Positions 19,901-30,015 of a DNA stretch of 51,831 bases are shown here, one piece after another. The stretch comes from Sulfuritalea sp. GTDB lineage: Bacteria; Pseudomonadota; Gammaproteobacteria; Burkholderiales; Rhodocyclaceae. Each line of letters opens with the position of its first letter. Positions within the stretch are counted from its first letter, which is position 1. The notes beneath the pieces are model-generated. The model saw only the letters and a program-made list of their open reading frames with translations. It searched no databases and was not told where the DNA came from. The position numbers were made by a program, and so were the translations under genes. The stretch spans positions 1 to 51,831 of the forward strand of contig JAUSCI010000041.1 of NCBI GenBank assembly GCA_030651305.1, given 5' to 3'.

Positions 19901-22324
19901 GTCGAGCCTGTCGCACCGGCGCTCCCGGAAATCAGCATGACTGCAGCGGAGCGCCGCGCGGCACGGATTGAAGACGAAATCGATCCGCAAGTGCTGCCGC
20001 TTTTCCTCGAAGAAAGCGTGGACCTGATGCGCGAAATCGGCGCGGCGCTGCGTGATTGGCGGGAAGCGCCGACCAATGCCGAGATCGCCCGCACGCTCCA
20101 GCGCGCCCTGCACACGCTCAAGGGCAGTGCGAGGATGGCCGGTGCCATGGGCTGCGGCGAACTGCTGCATTCCATGGAAGACCGTGTCGATCAGGCAACC
20201 GCCATGAAATCGGCACAGCCGGCGATGATCGACGGGCTGGAAACCTCCTATGACCGCACGGCGATGCTGATCGAGCATCTGCGCAATCCCAGCGCGACTC
20301 GACCCGCGCCGGACGCGGCGGAGTACCTTGCCACCGGTCTGGATGTATCGGTCGAATCAGAGGCCGAAGAACAGCCAGAGTTCGAGCGCGACACCGCCGC
20401 AGTAACTGAGATACGCGTTCCCGGCACGGCCGAAACAGCGCCCGCCATGGCCTTCGTGCCTACCCCGCAGGTGCATCTGCGCGTGCGCGCGGATCTGGTT
20501 GACCAACTGGTTAACGAAGCCGGTGAGGTCGCCATCGCCCGCGGCCGGATCGAGGGCGAGTTGCTGGCGCTGAAGACATCGCTGCTGGAACTCACGGAAA
20601 ACGTGATCCGCCTGCGCAAGCAACTGCGCGAAGTCGAAATCCAGGCCGAGTTGCAAATGCAGTCGCAGCAAGCGCTGGCAAGCGAGCGCTCGCAGCAGTT
20701 CGATCCACTGGAATTCGACCGCTTCACCCGTTTCCAGGAAGTGACGCGGATGATGGCGGAGAGCGTGAACGACGTTGCCGCCGTGCAGCAGAACCTGCTG
20801 CGCAATCTCGACCATGCCGATGCCGCCGTGGCCGCGCAGGCACGCCTCTCCCGCGAACTGTCGCAGCGCATGATGGGCGTGCGCATGGTGCCCTTCGAAA
20901 GTCTGGCCGAGCGTCTGCATCGGGTAGTGCGCCAGGCAGCCAAGGATTCCGGAAAACGCGCCAACCTGGACATCCGCCACGGCCAGACCGAACTTGACCG
21001 CTCGGTACTGGACAAGATGGCCGGCCCGCTCGAGCACCTGCTGCGTAATTGCGTCGCTCATGGCATCGAGGATCCGGCCACGCGGGCAGCGACCGGCAAG
21101 GAAGCGATTGGTCAGATAGCACTGTCGCTGGCTCAGGAAGGCAATGAAATCCTCATGTCCATCACCGATGATGGCGCCGGTCTCGACTTCGAACGCATTC
21201 GCCGGACCGCCATCGAACGCGGCCTGTTTGCGCCGGACGCCAAACCCGACGAAGCGGCTCTGACCCAACTCATCTTGCAGCCCGGATTCTCCACTGCCGA
21301 GGAGGTAACAGCGCTCGCCGGCCGGGGCGTCGGCATGGACGTGGTAAAGAGCGAGACCGCGAGTCTCGGCGGTCGCATGGAAATGACCTCCGTCACCGGC
21401 CGCGGTGCCACATTCCGCGTCTATCTGCCGCTTACGCTGGCAGTAACGCAGGCGGTGCTGGTTACTGCCGGCAATCGCCGCTACGCGCTTCCCTCCTCGA
21501 TGGTCGAGCAAGCCACCGAGCACAAGCCCGATTCTGCGTCTTTGATACGCAGCACAGGTGGCACCGAGTGGCTGGGGAACCGCTATCCCTACCACTACCT
21601 TCCCGAGTTGCTGGGCGAAAAGAACGCCACTCCGCTACCGGGGCGGCGACACTGGATCCTTTTGATCCGGGGCGGCACCGAGCGTGTCGCGCTGGAAGTC
21701 GACAGCCTTACCGGCAATCAGGAAATCGTGGTCAAGGCCGTCGGGCCGCAGCTGGCACGCGTACCGGGGCTGGCCGGGGCCACGGTGCTGGGCGACGGCG
21801 AGGTGGCGCTGATCATCAACCCCGTGGCACTGGCAGCCCGCGCCATTCAGCGCATGGGCGCTCGGGTGCCGGCGGTAGAAGCATCCCCGACTGTGGTTCA
21901 GCCCGCCACAACAGCTGCCGTGACCGCTGTCCCCACGACGGCGACCGAGACCGCTGCCTCCGTGATGGTGGTCGACGATTCGCTGACGGTGCGCAAGATT
22001 GCCGGGCGCCTGCTGGCGCGTCATGGCTATAACGTACTCACGGCCAAGGATGGCGTTGATGCCCTGGAACAACTGGGCGACGTGATCCCTGACGTCATGC
22101 TGCTGGACATTGAAATGCCGCGCATGGATGGCTTCGATCTGGCGCGCAACATTCGCGCCGACAAGCGCCTGAAACATATTCCGATCATCATGATCACCTC
22201 GCGCACCGCCGACAAGCACCGCCAGCACGCGGCGGAAATTGGCGTGAATCACTATCTGGGCAAACCCTACGACGAGGAAGACCTGCTGGCATGCATACGC
22301 GAATCTCTTGGAAAGCCGCATTGA
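17000..22324 (+). CDS. chpA: ChpA/PilL-type hybrid chemotaxis histidine kinase
   Basis: A 1774-residue CheA-like kinase for twitching motility. Order: an N-terminal FimL/Hpt-like helical region (to ~550); Hpt domain with H684 in RRSFHTLKGSGRM; a degenerate Hpt-like domain with H856 in RAAHTAASISAATGF; Hpt with H1038 in ALHTLKGSARM; dimerisation and ATPase region (LLRNCVAHGIEDP, DDGAGLDFERI, GRGVGMDVVKSE); a CheW-like domain; and a C-terminal receiver with D1703 in MLLDIEMPRMDGFD. Pro/Ala-rich linkers join the domains; one holds six 21-bp repeats. The Pseudomonas ChpA has more phosphotransfer domains and is longer. No pilK (CheR) or chpB (CheB) follows, so receptor methylation genes are not in this operon. 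Confidence 0.94.
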   Translation: MSMDLDIGPLSWVRGEIDLALERAGLSLAAYLTDPAGDGLQKARASMHQAHGALAIVGLDGITEFADAIEQLLTALGDGTVADVGVGGEAAQSGFAALRGYLDDLMAGHPNQPLKLFYPYRAMVVARGQTAPGPSALFFPDLTQRPPKREKDPPLLTPEALVARLKAVRMGFERGLLKWIKNDPKGITEMRTSVAMIEMTRSTPAGRAYWWVALGVLDALAANGLPDATDAKRFAMHLGGQIKKLIEGQAEPNEQLFREALYQAACATAGGEALAIVRAAYRLDGMVPTATPSETERLLPHIRRLRELLTAAKDDWNRLCAGTAAALPPFHERVAKIAEEGTATGQRDYARLTAAILEQTDQLHMDPTRHNEAIALEIATALLLAESALENFQSLDADFARSADAVANRLAAIGRGEELGMMELPHLDAMSRRAQERLLLESVAREIRSNLGAIEQTLDAYFRDTSRQGTLSTLKQPIRQIQGALMVLGQDRANTILGECATAIAHFGEPGFTPQAGDFEEVARKLSALGFFVAQLHGGMADIDAILEPPSVVHPVRDEPEVALPVVVAPPVVRHEEVAAPVPEFVAEAEPVADETLPDFEVEVLEIPPEPPAPPPPVPIEVPAPSAEAMRLADSSEEDLDAELLAIFLEEAHEVLATINEHLPLLHATPSNQDALVTLRRSFHTLKGSGRMVGLSDLGETAWEVEQVLNAWLHEVRAATPPLLAMLDRAADIFKVWVNHLEAGGSSHLDDAELVRRCQALGGAEDATAEIAVPPAPTIEEAPPQEAPAAEVIAKIQPSAEVVAFPAPPPVRVGDVELSPTLYNLYLDETREHIAALQANLGLEEVPGNDVIRAAHTAASISAATGFMPIASLARALEDALVRMSLLEVTPTEAQRFIFARCAGALEGLLGAVAERRMPGEEADLTAELNAMMPPVAPGIEPVAPAVESVAPGIEPAAPAVEPVAAVVEPVAPALPEISMTAAERRAARIEDEIDPQVLPLFLEESVDLMREIGAALRDWREAPTNAEIARTLQRALHTLKGSARMAGAMGCGELLHSMEDRVDQATAMKSAQPAMIDGLETSYDRTAMLIEHLRNPSATRPAPDAAEYLATGLDVSVESEAEEQPEFERDTAAVTEIRVPGTAETAPAMAFVPTPQVHLRVRADLVDQLVNEAGEVAIARGRIEGELLALKTSLLELTENVIRLRKQLREVEIQAELQMQSQQALASERSQQFDPLEFDRFTRFQEVTRMMAESVNDVAAVQQNLLRNLDHADAAVAAQARLSRELSQRMMGVRMVPFESLAERLHRVVRQAAKDSGKRANLDIRHGQTELDRSVLDKMAGPLEHLLRNCVAHGIEDPATRAATGKEAIGQIALSLAQEGNEILMSITDDGAGLDFERIRRTAIERGLFAPDAKPDEAALTQLILQPGFSTAEEVTALAGRGVGMDVVKSETASLGGRMEMTSVTGRGATFRVYLPLTLAVTQAVLVTAGNRRYALPSSMVEQATEHKPDSASLIRSTGGTEWLGNRYPYHYLPELLGEKNATPLPGRRHWILLIRGGTERVALEVDSLTGNQEIVVKAVGPQLARVPGLAGATVLGDGEVALIINPVALAARAIQRMGARVPAVEASPTVVQPATTAAVTAVPTTATETAASVMVVDDSLTVRKIAGRLLARHGYNVLTAKDGVDALEQLGDVIPDVMLLDIEMPRMDGFDLARNIRADKRLKHIPIIMITSRTADKHRQHAAEIGVNHYLGKPYDEEDLLACIRESLGKPH
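19805..19930 (+). repeat. Six tandem 21-bp units inside chpA (Pro/Ala/Val linker)
   Basis: Six consecutive 21-base units start at 19805, 19826, 19847, 19868, 19889 and 19910, encoding 7-residue blocks of the form VAPGIEP, VAPAVES, AAPAVEP and VAAVVEP. They sit between the degenerate Hpt (H856) and the last Hpt (H1038) and look like an extended, flexible linker. Copy number may vary between strains by slippage. Confidence 0.85.
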
Positions 22325-22384
22325 ACCGTCGACAGAGCCGTTGGATGCAAAGATTGAAACGGGATATCTGAGAATGGTTCATCG

Positions 22385-22870
22385 ATGACGCGGCAACCGA
22401 ACACGCGCCCTTTCAAGGTGCTCGGCATTCAGCAGATCGCTATCGGCGGCGCCTCAAAACAGCGTCTGCGAAAACTCTGGGTTGAGATGTTCGGACTGGC
22501 CGTAACCGGCAACTTCGTCAGCGAGCGCGAAAACGTGGACGAAGACATTACCGCGATGGGCAGCGGTCCGTTCAAGGTCGAAGTCGATCTGATGCAGCCG
22601 CTCGATCCGGCGAAGAAACCGGCGGTGCACGAGCCGCCGCTCAACCACGTCGGCCTCTGGATCGACGACCTGCCGGCAGCCATGGAATGGCTCGCGGCGC
22701 AGGGCGTGCGCTTCGCCCCGGGCGGCATCCGCAAGGGCGCCTCCGGCTATGACATCACCTTCCTGCATCCCAAGGCCAACGAGCAGTTTCCGATTGCCGG
22801 AGAAGGAGTGCTGATCGAACTGGTACAAGCTCCGCCAGAAGTGATCGGAGCTTTCGCCCGCCTGGCCTAG
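22385..22870 (+). CDS. VOC-family protein resembling methylmalonyl-CoA epimerase
   Basis: A 161-residue protein with the paired beta-alpha-beta-beta-beta modules of the glyoxalase/VOC fold. It looks most like methylmalonyl-CoA epimerase: [18 protein letters not shown] matches the second-module start with its metal His, and ITFLHPK followed by [10 protein letters not shown] matches the C-terminal segment with its metal Glu. The first metal His of the epimerase (in HIGIAV) reads Gln here (QQIAIGG). The propionyl-CoA carboxylase and mutase genes that need an epimerase start 2.5 kb downstream on the other strand, and no other epimerase gene is present in the window. It could instead be another VOC enzyme. 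Confidence 0.65.
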   Translation: MTRQPNTRPFKVLGIQQIAIGGASKQRLRKLWVEMFGLAVTGNFVSERENVDEDITAMGSGPFKVEVDLMQPLDPAKKPAVHEPPLNHVGLWIDDLPAAMEWLAAQGVRFAPGGIRKGASGYDITFLHPKANEQFPIAGEGVLIELVQAPPEVIGAFARLA

Positions 22871-22899
22871 GCGGTTTTACTTGCATCTCAACTACTCTC

Positions 22900-23988
22900 A
22901 TGCTCTTCGACGCCTACTCCAATTCAGCTCTCACGCTCGCCAATCGCATCGTCATGGCGCCGATGACCCGCTGTCGCGCCAACCACCGGGATGCCGTGCC
23001 CAACGACCTGATCGTCGAGTATTACCGCCAACGGGCAAGCGCCGGCCTGATCATATCGGAAGGCGTCCCCGTCTCTGATCGTGCTCGCGGCTATCTCAAC
23101 ACGCCGGCGCTCTGGAACGAGGCGCAGGCCGCAGGCTGGAACAAGGTTACCGACGCGGTACATGCCGCCGGCGGCACCATGTTCGCCCAGCTCTGGCATT
23201 GCGGCCGCGTCGCCCATGCCGCGTTGCACGCCGATGGCAGTGCCCCGGCCGGCGCGTCGATCAAGCCGGCGGCGACCCAAACCATGATCCCCGGCCCCGA
23301 CGGCAAGCCGGTTGCCGTGGCCAGTGGCCAACCGGAAGCCCTGAGCATTCAGGAAATTCGCGGGGTCGTGGCTGAGTTTGGCCACGCCGCACGGCTGGCG
23401 ATGCAGGCCGGATTTGACGGCGTGGAGATTCACGGTGCCAATGGTTATCTGCTTGATCAGTTCCGCTGTCCGGCGGTGAATGACCGCCACGACGCCTATG
23501 GCGGATCGCTGGCCAATCGCTACCGCCTGCTGCTGGAGGTGGTTGATGCGGTGGCCGCGGAAGTTGCGCCGGAACGCATCGCCGTGCGCCAGTCGCCTTA
23601 TGGCCTGGCCAATGGCATGATTGCCGACCCGGACCCCTTGAAGACCTATCCCTGGCTGGCGCGTGAACTGAATCAGCGCGGCATCGGCTTTCTGCACATC
23701 TACTGCCAGACCGCGGACTGGATTCACGACGCGACGCATTCGATGATGCCGGCGCTGCGCAACGCCTTCCACGGTGCACTCATCGCCTGCGGCGGCTTCA
23801 AGACGGCCGACGCATGCGAAGCGATACTGGCGCGCGGAGATGCCGACCTGATCGCGATCGGCAAGCCCTTCATCTCCAACCCGGACCTGATCGAGCGCTT
23901 GCGCAGCGAAACGCCGCTCGACAAATGGGACCCCGCCGCCTTCTATGGCGGTGGTGAAAGAGGCTACACGGACTATCCGACCCTCTGA
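22900..23988 (+). CDS. Old Yellow Enzyme-family alkene reductase
   Basis: A 362-residue FMN-dependent TIM-barrel reductase, similar to NemA of E. coli, that reduces activated C=C bonds, nitrate esters or maleimides with NAD(P)H. Seen: N-terminal NRIVMAPMTRCRANH (FMN contact), GRVAHAALHADGSAPAGAS, and the substrate-anchoring His and Asn in VEIHGANGYLLDQFRCP with NDRHDAYGGSLANRYR following. The C-terminal GDADLIAIGKPFISNPDL binds FMN phosphate. It is 29 bases after the VOC gene. The physiological substrate is unknown. Confidence 0.93.
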   Translation: MLFDAYSNSALTLANRIVMAPMTRCRANHRDAVPNDLIVEYYRQRASAGLIISEGVPVSDRARGYLNTPALWNEAQAAGWNKVTDAVHAAGGTMFAQLWHCGRVAHAALHADGSAPAGASIKPAATQTMIPGPDGKPVAVASGQPEALSIQEIRGVVAEFGHAARLAMQAGFDGVEIHGANGYLLDQFRCPAVNDRHDAYGGSLANRYRLLLEVVDAVAAEVAPERIAVRQSPYGLANGMIADPDPLKTYPWLARELNQRGIGFLHIYCQTADWIHDATHSMMPALRNAFHGALIACGGFKTADACEAILARGDADLIAIGKPFISNPDLIERLRSETPLDKWDPAAFYGGGERGYTDYPTL

Positions 23989-24017
23989 CAGGAGTCGGCA
24001 CTGGCACCACGGCGATT

Positions 24018-25349
24018 ATGAAGATACTGGCGCGAAAACAGCTCGCCGCGGGCATCGCGCTGCTCGTCACTCTGGCGCTGCCGTTGGCAGCAGCCGCGGA
24101 AGTTCCCCCTGATTACGCCAACGCCACACTGTCCGGCGATTGGGGCGACGCGCGCGGCGCCGCCTGGCACTCCGGCTGGGCATGGGACGCCGCGCTGAAA
24201 GTGGACACCCTGAGCAATCGCGGTGGCACTGCGTCGGGCAGTCGCAGCATGAGCAACGTCGACCTGCGATTCAAGGCTGACCTCGGCAGAATTGCCGGCT
24301 GGAAAGGCGCCACAGCGTATCTGCATGTGCTGGACAACCGCGGCGCCGGCATCAATGCGCGCCAGACAGGCAGTCTGATGGGCGTCAGCAATATCGAGGT
24401 GCCGGTGGCCACTGCGCGAATATTCCATGCATGGCTGCAGCAGAACTTCCTGGACGACCGCGTTTCGCTGCTGGCCGGTCTGTACCCGATGGATGCGGAA
24501 TTCTTCGCCATGGAATCGGCGGGCCTGCTGCTGCACCCTTCATTCGGGACGCCCGCCGATCTGGCTCTGACGCGCGGCCCCTCGATTTTCAATAATTCAG
24601 CCTTCGGCCTGCGTGGCAAGTGGTTATCGGCAGACCGCACGGTCTATGCTATGGGCGCCTTGCTCGACGGCATTCCCAACGATCCGGCGCGCCCCAAGCG
24701 CACGGCGATCCGCTTTGCCAACGGCGATGGCGCCTTCGTCATTGCCGAACTGGGCTGGATGCCGGATGAACTTGGCCATCTCTTCGAACCGAACGAACCG
24801 GTTCATGGTTTGCCAACACCCACGCTGGTCAGCCATGCGAAATACAGCGGGGTCAGCAAGTACGCGATCGGCCTCTGGCGATACGGCAACCGGGTGCCCG
24901 ACCAACTCGATGTCGACGCCAATAGCGAGCCCTTGCAGCGCCGCTCGCAAGGCGCATACCTGCTCGCCGAGCGAACCTTGCTGGCCCTCGGCGATGCCGG
25001 GCGCGATATCGCCGCCTTCGCCCGCTACAGCCTCTCGGATGGCAATTCGACAGCCATCGATCGCGTGTGGAATCTTGGTCTGCGCCTGCGCGGACCGTCA
25101 GCCAGCCGGCCGGACGATGCCGTGGTAATAGGCTGGACCCATGCGCGTCTGGCAAACAAGTGGCGCAGCGCGCAAGCGACCGCCGGAACCAGCACTGCGC
25201 CAGGGGAAGAGGCATTCGAAGTCACCTGGCGGGCGATGCTCAATCCATGGCTTGCCCTGCAACCGACTCTGCAATCCATCCGTCATCCGGGCGGCGCAAA
25301 TTCGCCGCGAGCCACAGTGCTCGGCCTGCGCCTTGAGTTGACGCTTTAG
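24018..25349 (+). CDS. OprB-type carbohydrate-selective porin
   Basis: A 443-residue predicted outer membrane beta-barrel. Residues 1-28 are a signal peptide (hydrophobic LLVTLALPLAAAA, cleavage after AAA). The mature start contains LSGDWGDARGAAWHSG, close to the LSGDWGGxR segment typical of OprB porins, and the protein ends in alternating strands with a terminal aromatic/hydrophobic pattern (VLGLRLELTL). It probably admits sugars or other small solutes. The stop lies 6 bases from the convergent pccA stop. Substrate is not deducible. Confidence 0.82.
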   Translation: MKILARKQLAAGIALLVTLALPLAAAAEVPPDYANATLSGDWGDARGAAWHSGWAWDAALKVDTLSNRGGTASGSRSMSNVDLRFKADLGRIAGWKGATAYLHVLDNRGAGINARQTGSLMGVSNIEVPVATARIFHAWLQQNFLDDRVSLLAGLYPMDAEFFAMESAGLLLHPSFGTPADLALTRGPSIFNNSAFGLRGKWLSADRTVYAMGALLDGIPNDPARPKRTAIRFANGDGAFVIAELGWMPDELGHLFEPNEPVHGLPTPTLVSHAKYSGVSKYAIGLWRYGNRVPDQLDVDANSEPLQRRSQGAYLLAERTLLALGDAGRDIAAFARYSLSDGNSTAIDRVWNLGLRLRGPSASRPDDAVVIGWTHARLANKWRSAQATAGTSTAPGEEAFEVTWRAMLNPWLALQPTLQSIRHPGGANSPRATVLGLRLELTL

Positions 25350-25355
25350 TCGCGC

Positions 25356-27341
25356 CTACTTGAAGGCGATGATGGCCTGATCCACGGCCAGGCTTTCACC
25401 CGGCTTGGCCAGCAACTTTTCCACCACGCAATCGCGGTCGGCCTTGAGCACGTTTTCCATTTTCATGGCCTCGATCTTGGCCAGGATTTCGCCGGCCTTG
25501 ACCTCCTGCCCAGCGATCACCGCGATTTGCGTCAGCAGGCCGGGCATGGGCGACAGCAGGAATCTGGACATATCGGGCGCGGCCTTGACCGGCATCAGCG
25601 CCTTCAACTCGGCGGTACGCGCCGACATCACCCGCATGTCTGCCTGCACGCCCCAGTGGAACAGCCGATAGATCAGCCCGCGCCGCTCGACCTGCATGCA
25701 GATCGGTTGGCCATTGAGCGCGCCGACATACAGCGGATCGCCAAACTGCCAGCTTGAGCGCAATTCATAGCGCTCGCCGGCGAAGCTGACATCCCAGCCG
25801 CCTTCAGCTTCGAGAACCCTGGCCTGATGCTGCGCATTCCCCAGCAGTACGACAAAATCGTCGCCAGGAATGAATTCATGCCCCGGCATCTGGCCCGTAA
25901 TGGTTGCATTGCGCGCCAGATACTGGCGATGAATCGCTGCAGCGACGGCCACCAGCATCGCCGGATCGTCGTGCGGCACGTCCGCAGCGTTGAAGCCTTT
26001 GGGGTACTGCTCGGCGATCAGCCCGGTGTTGAAGTCGCCGGACAGAAAGCGCGGGTTTTGCATCAGTGCCGCTTGGAAAGCGATGTTGGAGGCCACGCCG
26101 CGAATCACGAATTGGTTCAATGCATCGCGCATGCGGGCAATTGCCTGATCGCGCGTCGCGGCATGCACGATCAGCTTGGCGATCATCGAATCGTAGAACA
26201 TCGAGATCTCGCCGCCTTCATACACGCCGGTATCGACGCGCACGCCATGCACCTCGGGCGGCGGCATGTACTTCACCAGGCGGCCGGTGGACGGCAGGAA
26301 ACCGCGGAAGGGATCTTCGGCATTGATGCGGCATTCCATCGCCCAGCCGTTGAGTTTGACCTGGTCCTGGGTGAATGGCAGCCTCTCCCCCGCCGCCACC
26401 CGGATCATCAGTTCCACGAGGTCCACCCCGGTGATCAATTCGGTCACCGGGTGCTCGACCTGCAGCCGCGTATTCATTTCCAGGAAGTAGAAGCTCTTGT
26501 CCTTGCCGACGACGAACTCGACGGTCCCTGCGCTCTGGTACTTCACCGCCTTGGCCAGAGCCACCGCCTGCTCACCCATGGCCTTGCGCGTCGCCGGATC
26601 GATGAAGGACGAAGGCGCCTCTTCGATCACCTTCTGGTGGCGGCGCTGCAGCGAGCATTCACGCTCCTGCAGATAAATTGTATTGCCGTGGGCATCGGCG
26701 ATCAGCTGGATCTCTATATGCCGAGGTTCCTCGACGAACTTCTCGACGAAGATCCGGTCGTCGCCAAAGGCATTTTTCGCTTCGGTCTTGCAGGCGGAAA
26801 AACCTTCATGGGCCTGTTGGTCGTTATAGGCCACGCGCAGGCCCTTGCCGCCGCCCCCGGCAGAGGCCTTGATCATCACCGGGTAGCCGATGCCCCGGGC
26901 GATCTCGACGGCCTGCTCTGGCGTATCGATCGCCGCGTTGTGGCCGGGTATGGTATTGACCCTGGCCTCCAGCGCCAGTTTCTTCGAGGCGATCTTGTCG
27001 CCCATCGAGGCCATGGAGTAATGCTTCGGCCCGATGAAAATGACGCCGCTTTCTTCCAGCCGGCGCGAGAACTCCGGATTCTCGGAGAGAAAGCCGTAAC
27101 CCGGATGAACGGCCTCGGCACCGGTCTGCTTGCAGGCGGCGATGATCTTGTCGATCAGCAGATAGGATTCCTTCGACGGCGGCGGGCCGATGCAGACGGA
27201 TTCGTCCGCCAGCGACACGTGCATGGCATCCTTGTCCGCCTCGGAATACACCGCGACGGTGGCAATCCCCATCTTGCGGGCCGTCTTGATGACGCGGCAG
27301 GCGATCTCGCCGCGATTTGCAATCAGAATCTTCTTGAACAT
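25356..27341 (-). CDS. pccA: Propionyl-CoA (acyl-CoA) carboxylase alpha subunit, biotin-containing
   Basis: A 661-residue subunit carrying biotin carboxylase and biotin carrier domains. The start MFKKILIANRGEIACR at 27341 is chosen because a perfect GGAGG stands 5-9 bases upstream; an in-frame ATG at 27377 lacks this. ATP-grasp motifs include KASAGGGGKGLR, the catalytic EMNTRLQVEHPVTE, and the biotinyl lysine is K627 in EAMKMEN near the C terminus. With pccB it carboxylates propionyl-CoA to (S)-methylmalonyl-CoA in the cytoplasm. A nonamer-built inverted repeat lies between it and pccB. Propionyl-CoA specificity is inferred from the adjacent mutase. Confidence 0.94.
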   Translation of the reverse strand: MFKKILIANRGEIACRVIKTARKMGIATVAVYSEADKDAMHVSLADESVCIGPPPSKESYLLIDKIIAACKQTGAEAVHPGYGFLSENPEFSRRLEESGVIFIGPKHYSMASMGDKIASKKLALEARVNTIPGHNAAIDTPEQAVEIARGIGYPVMIKASAGGGGKGLRVAYNDQQAHEGFSACKTEAKNAFGDDRIFVEKFVEEPRHIEIQLIADAHGNTIYLQERECSLQRRHQKVIEEAPSSFIDPATRKAMGEQAVALAKAVKYQSAGTVEFVVGKDKSFYFLEMNTRLQVEHPVTELITGVDLVELMIRVAAGERLPFTQDQVKLNGWAMECRINAEDPFRGFLPSTGRLVKYMPPPEVHGVRVDTGVYEGGEISMFYDSMIAKLIVHAATRDQAIARMRDALNQFVIRGVASNIAFQAALMQNPRFLSGDFNTGLIAEQYPKGFNAADVPHDDPAMLVAVAAAIHRQYLARNATITGQMPGHEFIPGDDFVVLLGNAQHQARVLEAEGGWDVSFAGERYELRSSWQFGDPLYVGALNGQPICMQVERRGLIYRLFHWGVQADMRVMSARTAELKALMPVKAAPDMSRFLLSPMPGLLTQIAVIAGQEVKAGEILAKIEAMKMENVLKADRDCVVEKLLAKPGESLAVDQAIIAFK

Positions 27342-27354
27342 AAAACCTCCTTCA

Positions 27355-27426
27355 GCCACTGAGGGCACAGAGATCACAGAGGAAGATCAGCGGACCTTTC
27401 TCTGTGCCCTCCGTGATCTCTGTGGC
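27355..27426. repeat. Inverted repeat built from CACAGAG-type nonamers, between pccA and pccB
   Basis: The left arm (27355-27385) and the reverse complement of the right arm (27396-27426) match at 24 of 31 positions, with a 10-base spacer. Each arm is made of three 9-base units: CACTGAGGG, CACAGAGAT and CACAGAGGA on the left; CACAGAGAT, CACGGAGGG and CACAGAGAA in the right arm read on the other strand. I recall similar 'ctctgtg' repeats between genes in diverse environmental bacteria. It lies within an operon, directly before the pccA ribosome-binding site, and could fold in the mRNA. Confidence 0.8.
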
Positions 27427-27438
27427 TAATTGTTTTCC

Positions 27439-28971
<1,533 letters not shown>

Positions 28972-28993
28972 GCAGAAATCCTCCGCTCAAAAA

Positions 28994-30007
28994 CTAGGGA
29001 TTGCGGCTCGCCAGCGCCAGCAGACGCTGTGCCGCCGCCGCTGGCGTGGTTGCGCCGGATTCAACTGAAACCGAAAGCTCGGCCAATGCGCTCTTGACCG
29101 CCGGATTTTCGCGAAAGTGGCCGCGCAAGCCGGCATCTATTTGTTGCCACATCCAGGCCAGCGCCTGATGGCGGCGCTTTGCCGCAAACTCGCCACTGGC
29201 AGTCAGCGTGCGGTGTAGCTTTTCGATGACCAGCCAGAAGTCGACAAGGCCATCTTTTCTGAGGGCCGATAGCGTCAGCACCGGCGGCTGCCAATTTGGC
29301 GAGGCGGGATGCAGCATCGACAGGGCCAAGCGCATCTGCGCTGCGGCAAGCTGGGCCGCGGCCGGATCGATGTCGGCCTTGTTGAAGACCACCAGGTCGG
29401 CGAGCTCCATGATGCCCTTCTTGATCGCCTGCAGATCATCGCCGGCATGCGGCAGCATCAGCAGTACAAAGGCATCAGTCATGCCCGCCACCGTGGTTTC
29501 CGATTGACCGACGCCCACCGTCTCGACAATGATGATGTCGTGACCGGCTGCTTCACACAGGAGCAGCGCTTCCCGTGTGTGCTCGGCCACGCCGCCGAGA
29601 CTGCCGGAGGAAGGCGAAGGCCGGATGAATGCTTCCGGTCGTTGCGAAAGAAGTTCCATGCGGGTCTTGTCGCCGAGGATCGAGCCGCCATGAACCGTCG
29701 ATGAGGGATCCACCGCCAGTACCGCGACGCGATGGCCGTCCTCAATCAGGTACATGCCTAGCGCTTCGATGAAGGTCGACTTCCCTACCCCGGGCACGCC
29801 GGAGATGCCTATGCGCATCGAGCGTCCGGTACGCGGCAAGAGCGCGTCCAGCAGTTGCTGCGCCCGCTGCCGATGCTCGGGGAGCGTCGACTCGACCAGC
29901 GTGATAGCCTTGGCCAGCGCACGTCGGTCGCCGGCGAGCACACCATCGGCCAGCAAGCTGTCCTTCGCGTTCGCGCCGAATTGGCCGAGTTCAGGCATGG
30001 GCTGCAT
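28994..30007 (-). CDS. meaB: MeaB (ArgK) GTPase chaperone of methylmalonyl-CoA mutase
   Basis: A 337-residue G3E GTPase that protects and reloads the B12 cofactor of methylmalonyl-CoA mutase. The P-loop is [15 protein letters not shown], switch regions include [20 protein letters not shown] and the Mg-binding [12 protein letters not shown], and the base-specificity motif is VFNKAD. The start at 30007 ([11 protein letters not shown]) is preferred: it falls 8 bases after the mutase stop, while the longer in-frame form would begin inside the mutase gene with an atypical Arg-rich N terminus. It is translated right after its client enzyme, as is usual. Confidence 0.94.
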   Translation of the reverse strand: MQPMPELGQFGANAKDSLLADGVLAGDRRALAKAITLVESTLPEHRQRAQQLLDALLPRTGRSMRIGISGVPGVGKSTFIEALGMYLIEDGHRVAVLAVDPSSTVHGGSILGDKTRMELLSQRPEAFIRPSPSSGSLGGVAEHTREALLLCEAAGHDIIIVETVGVGQSETTVAGMTDAFVLLMLPHAGDDLQAIKKGIMELADLVVFNKADIDPAAAQLAAAQMRLALSMLHPASPNWQPPVLTLSALRKDGLVDFWLVIEKLHRTLTASGEFAAKRRHQALAWMWQQIDAGLRGHFRENPAVKSALAELSVSVESGATTPAAAAQRLLALASRNP

Positions 30008-30015
30008 CAAGGACG

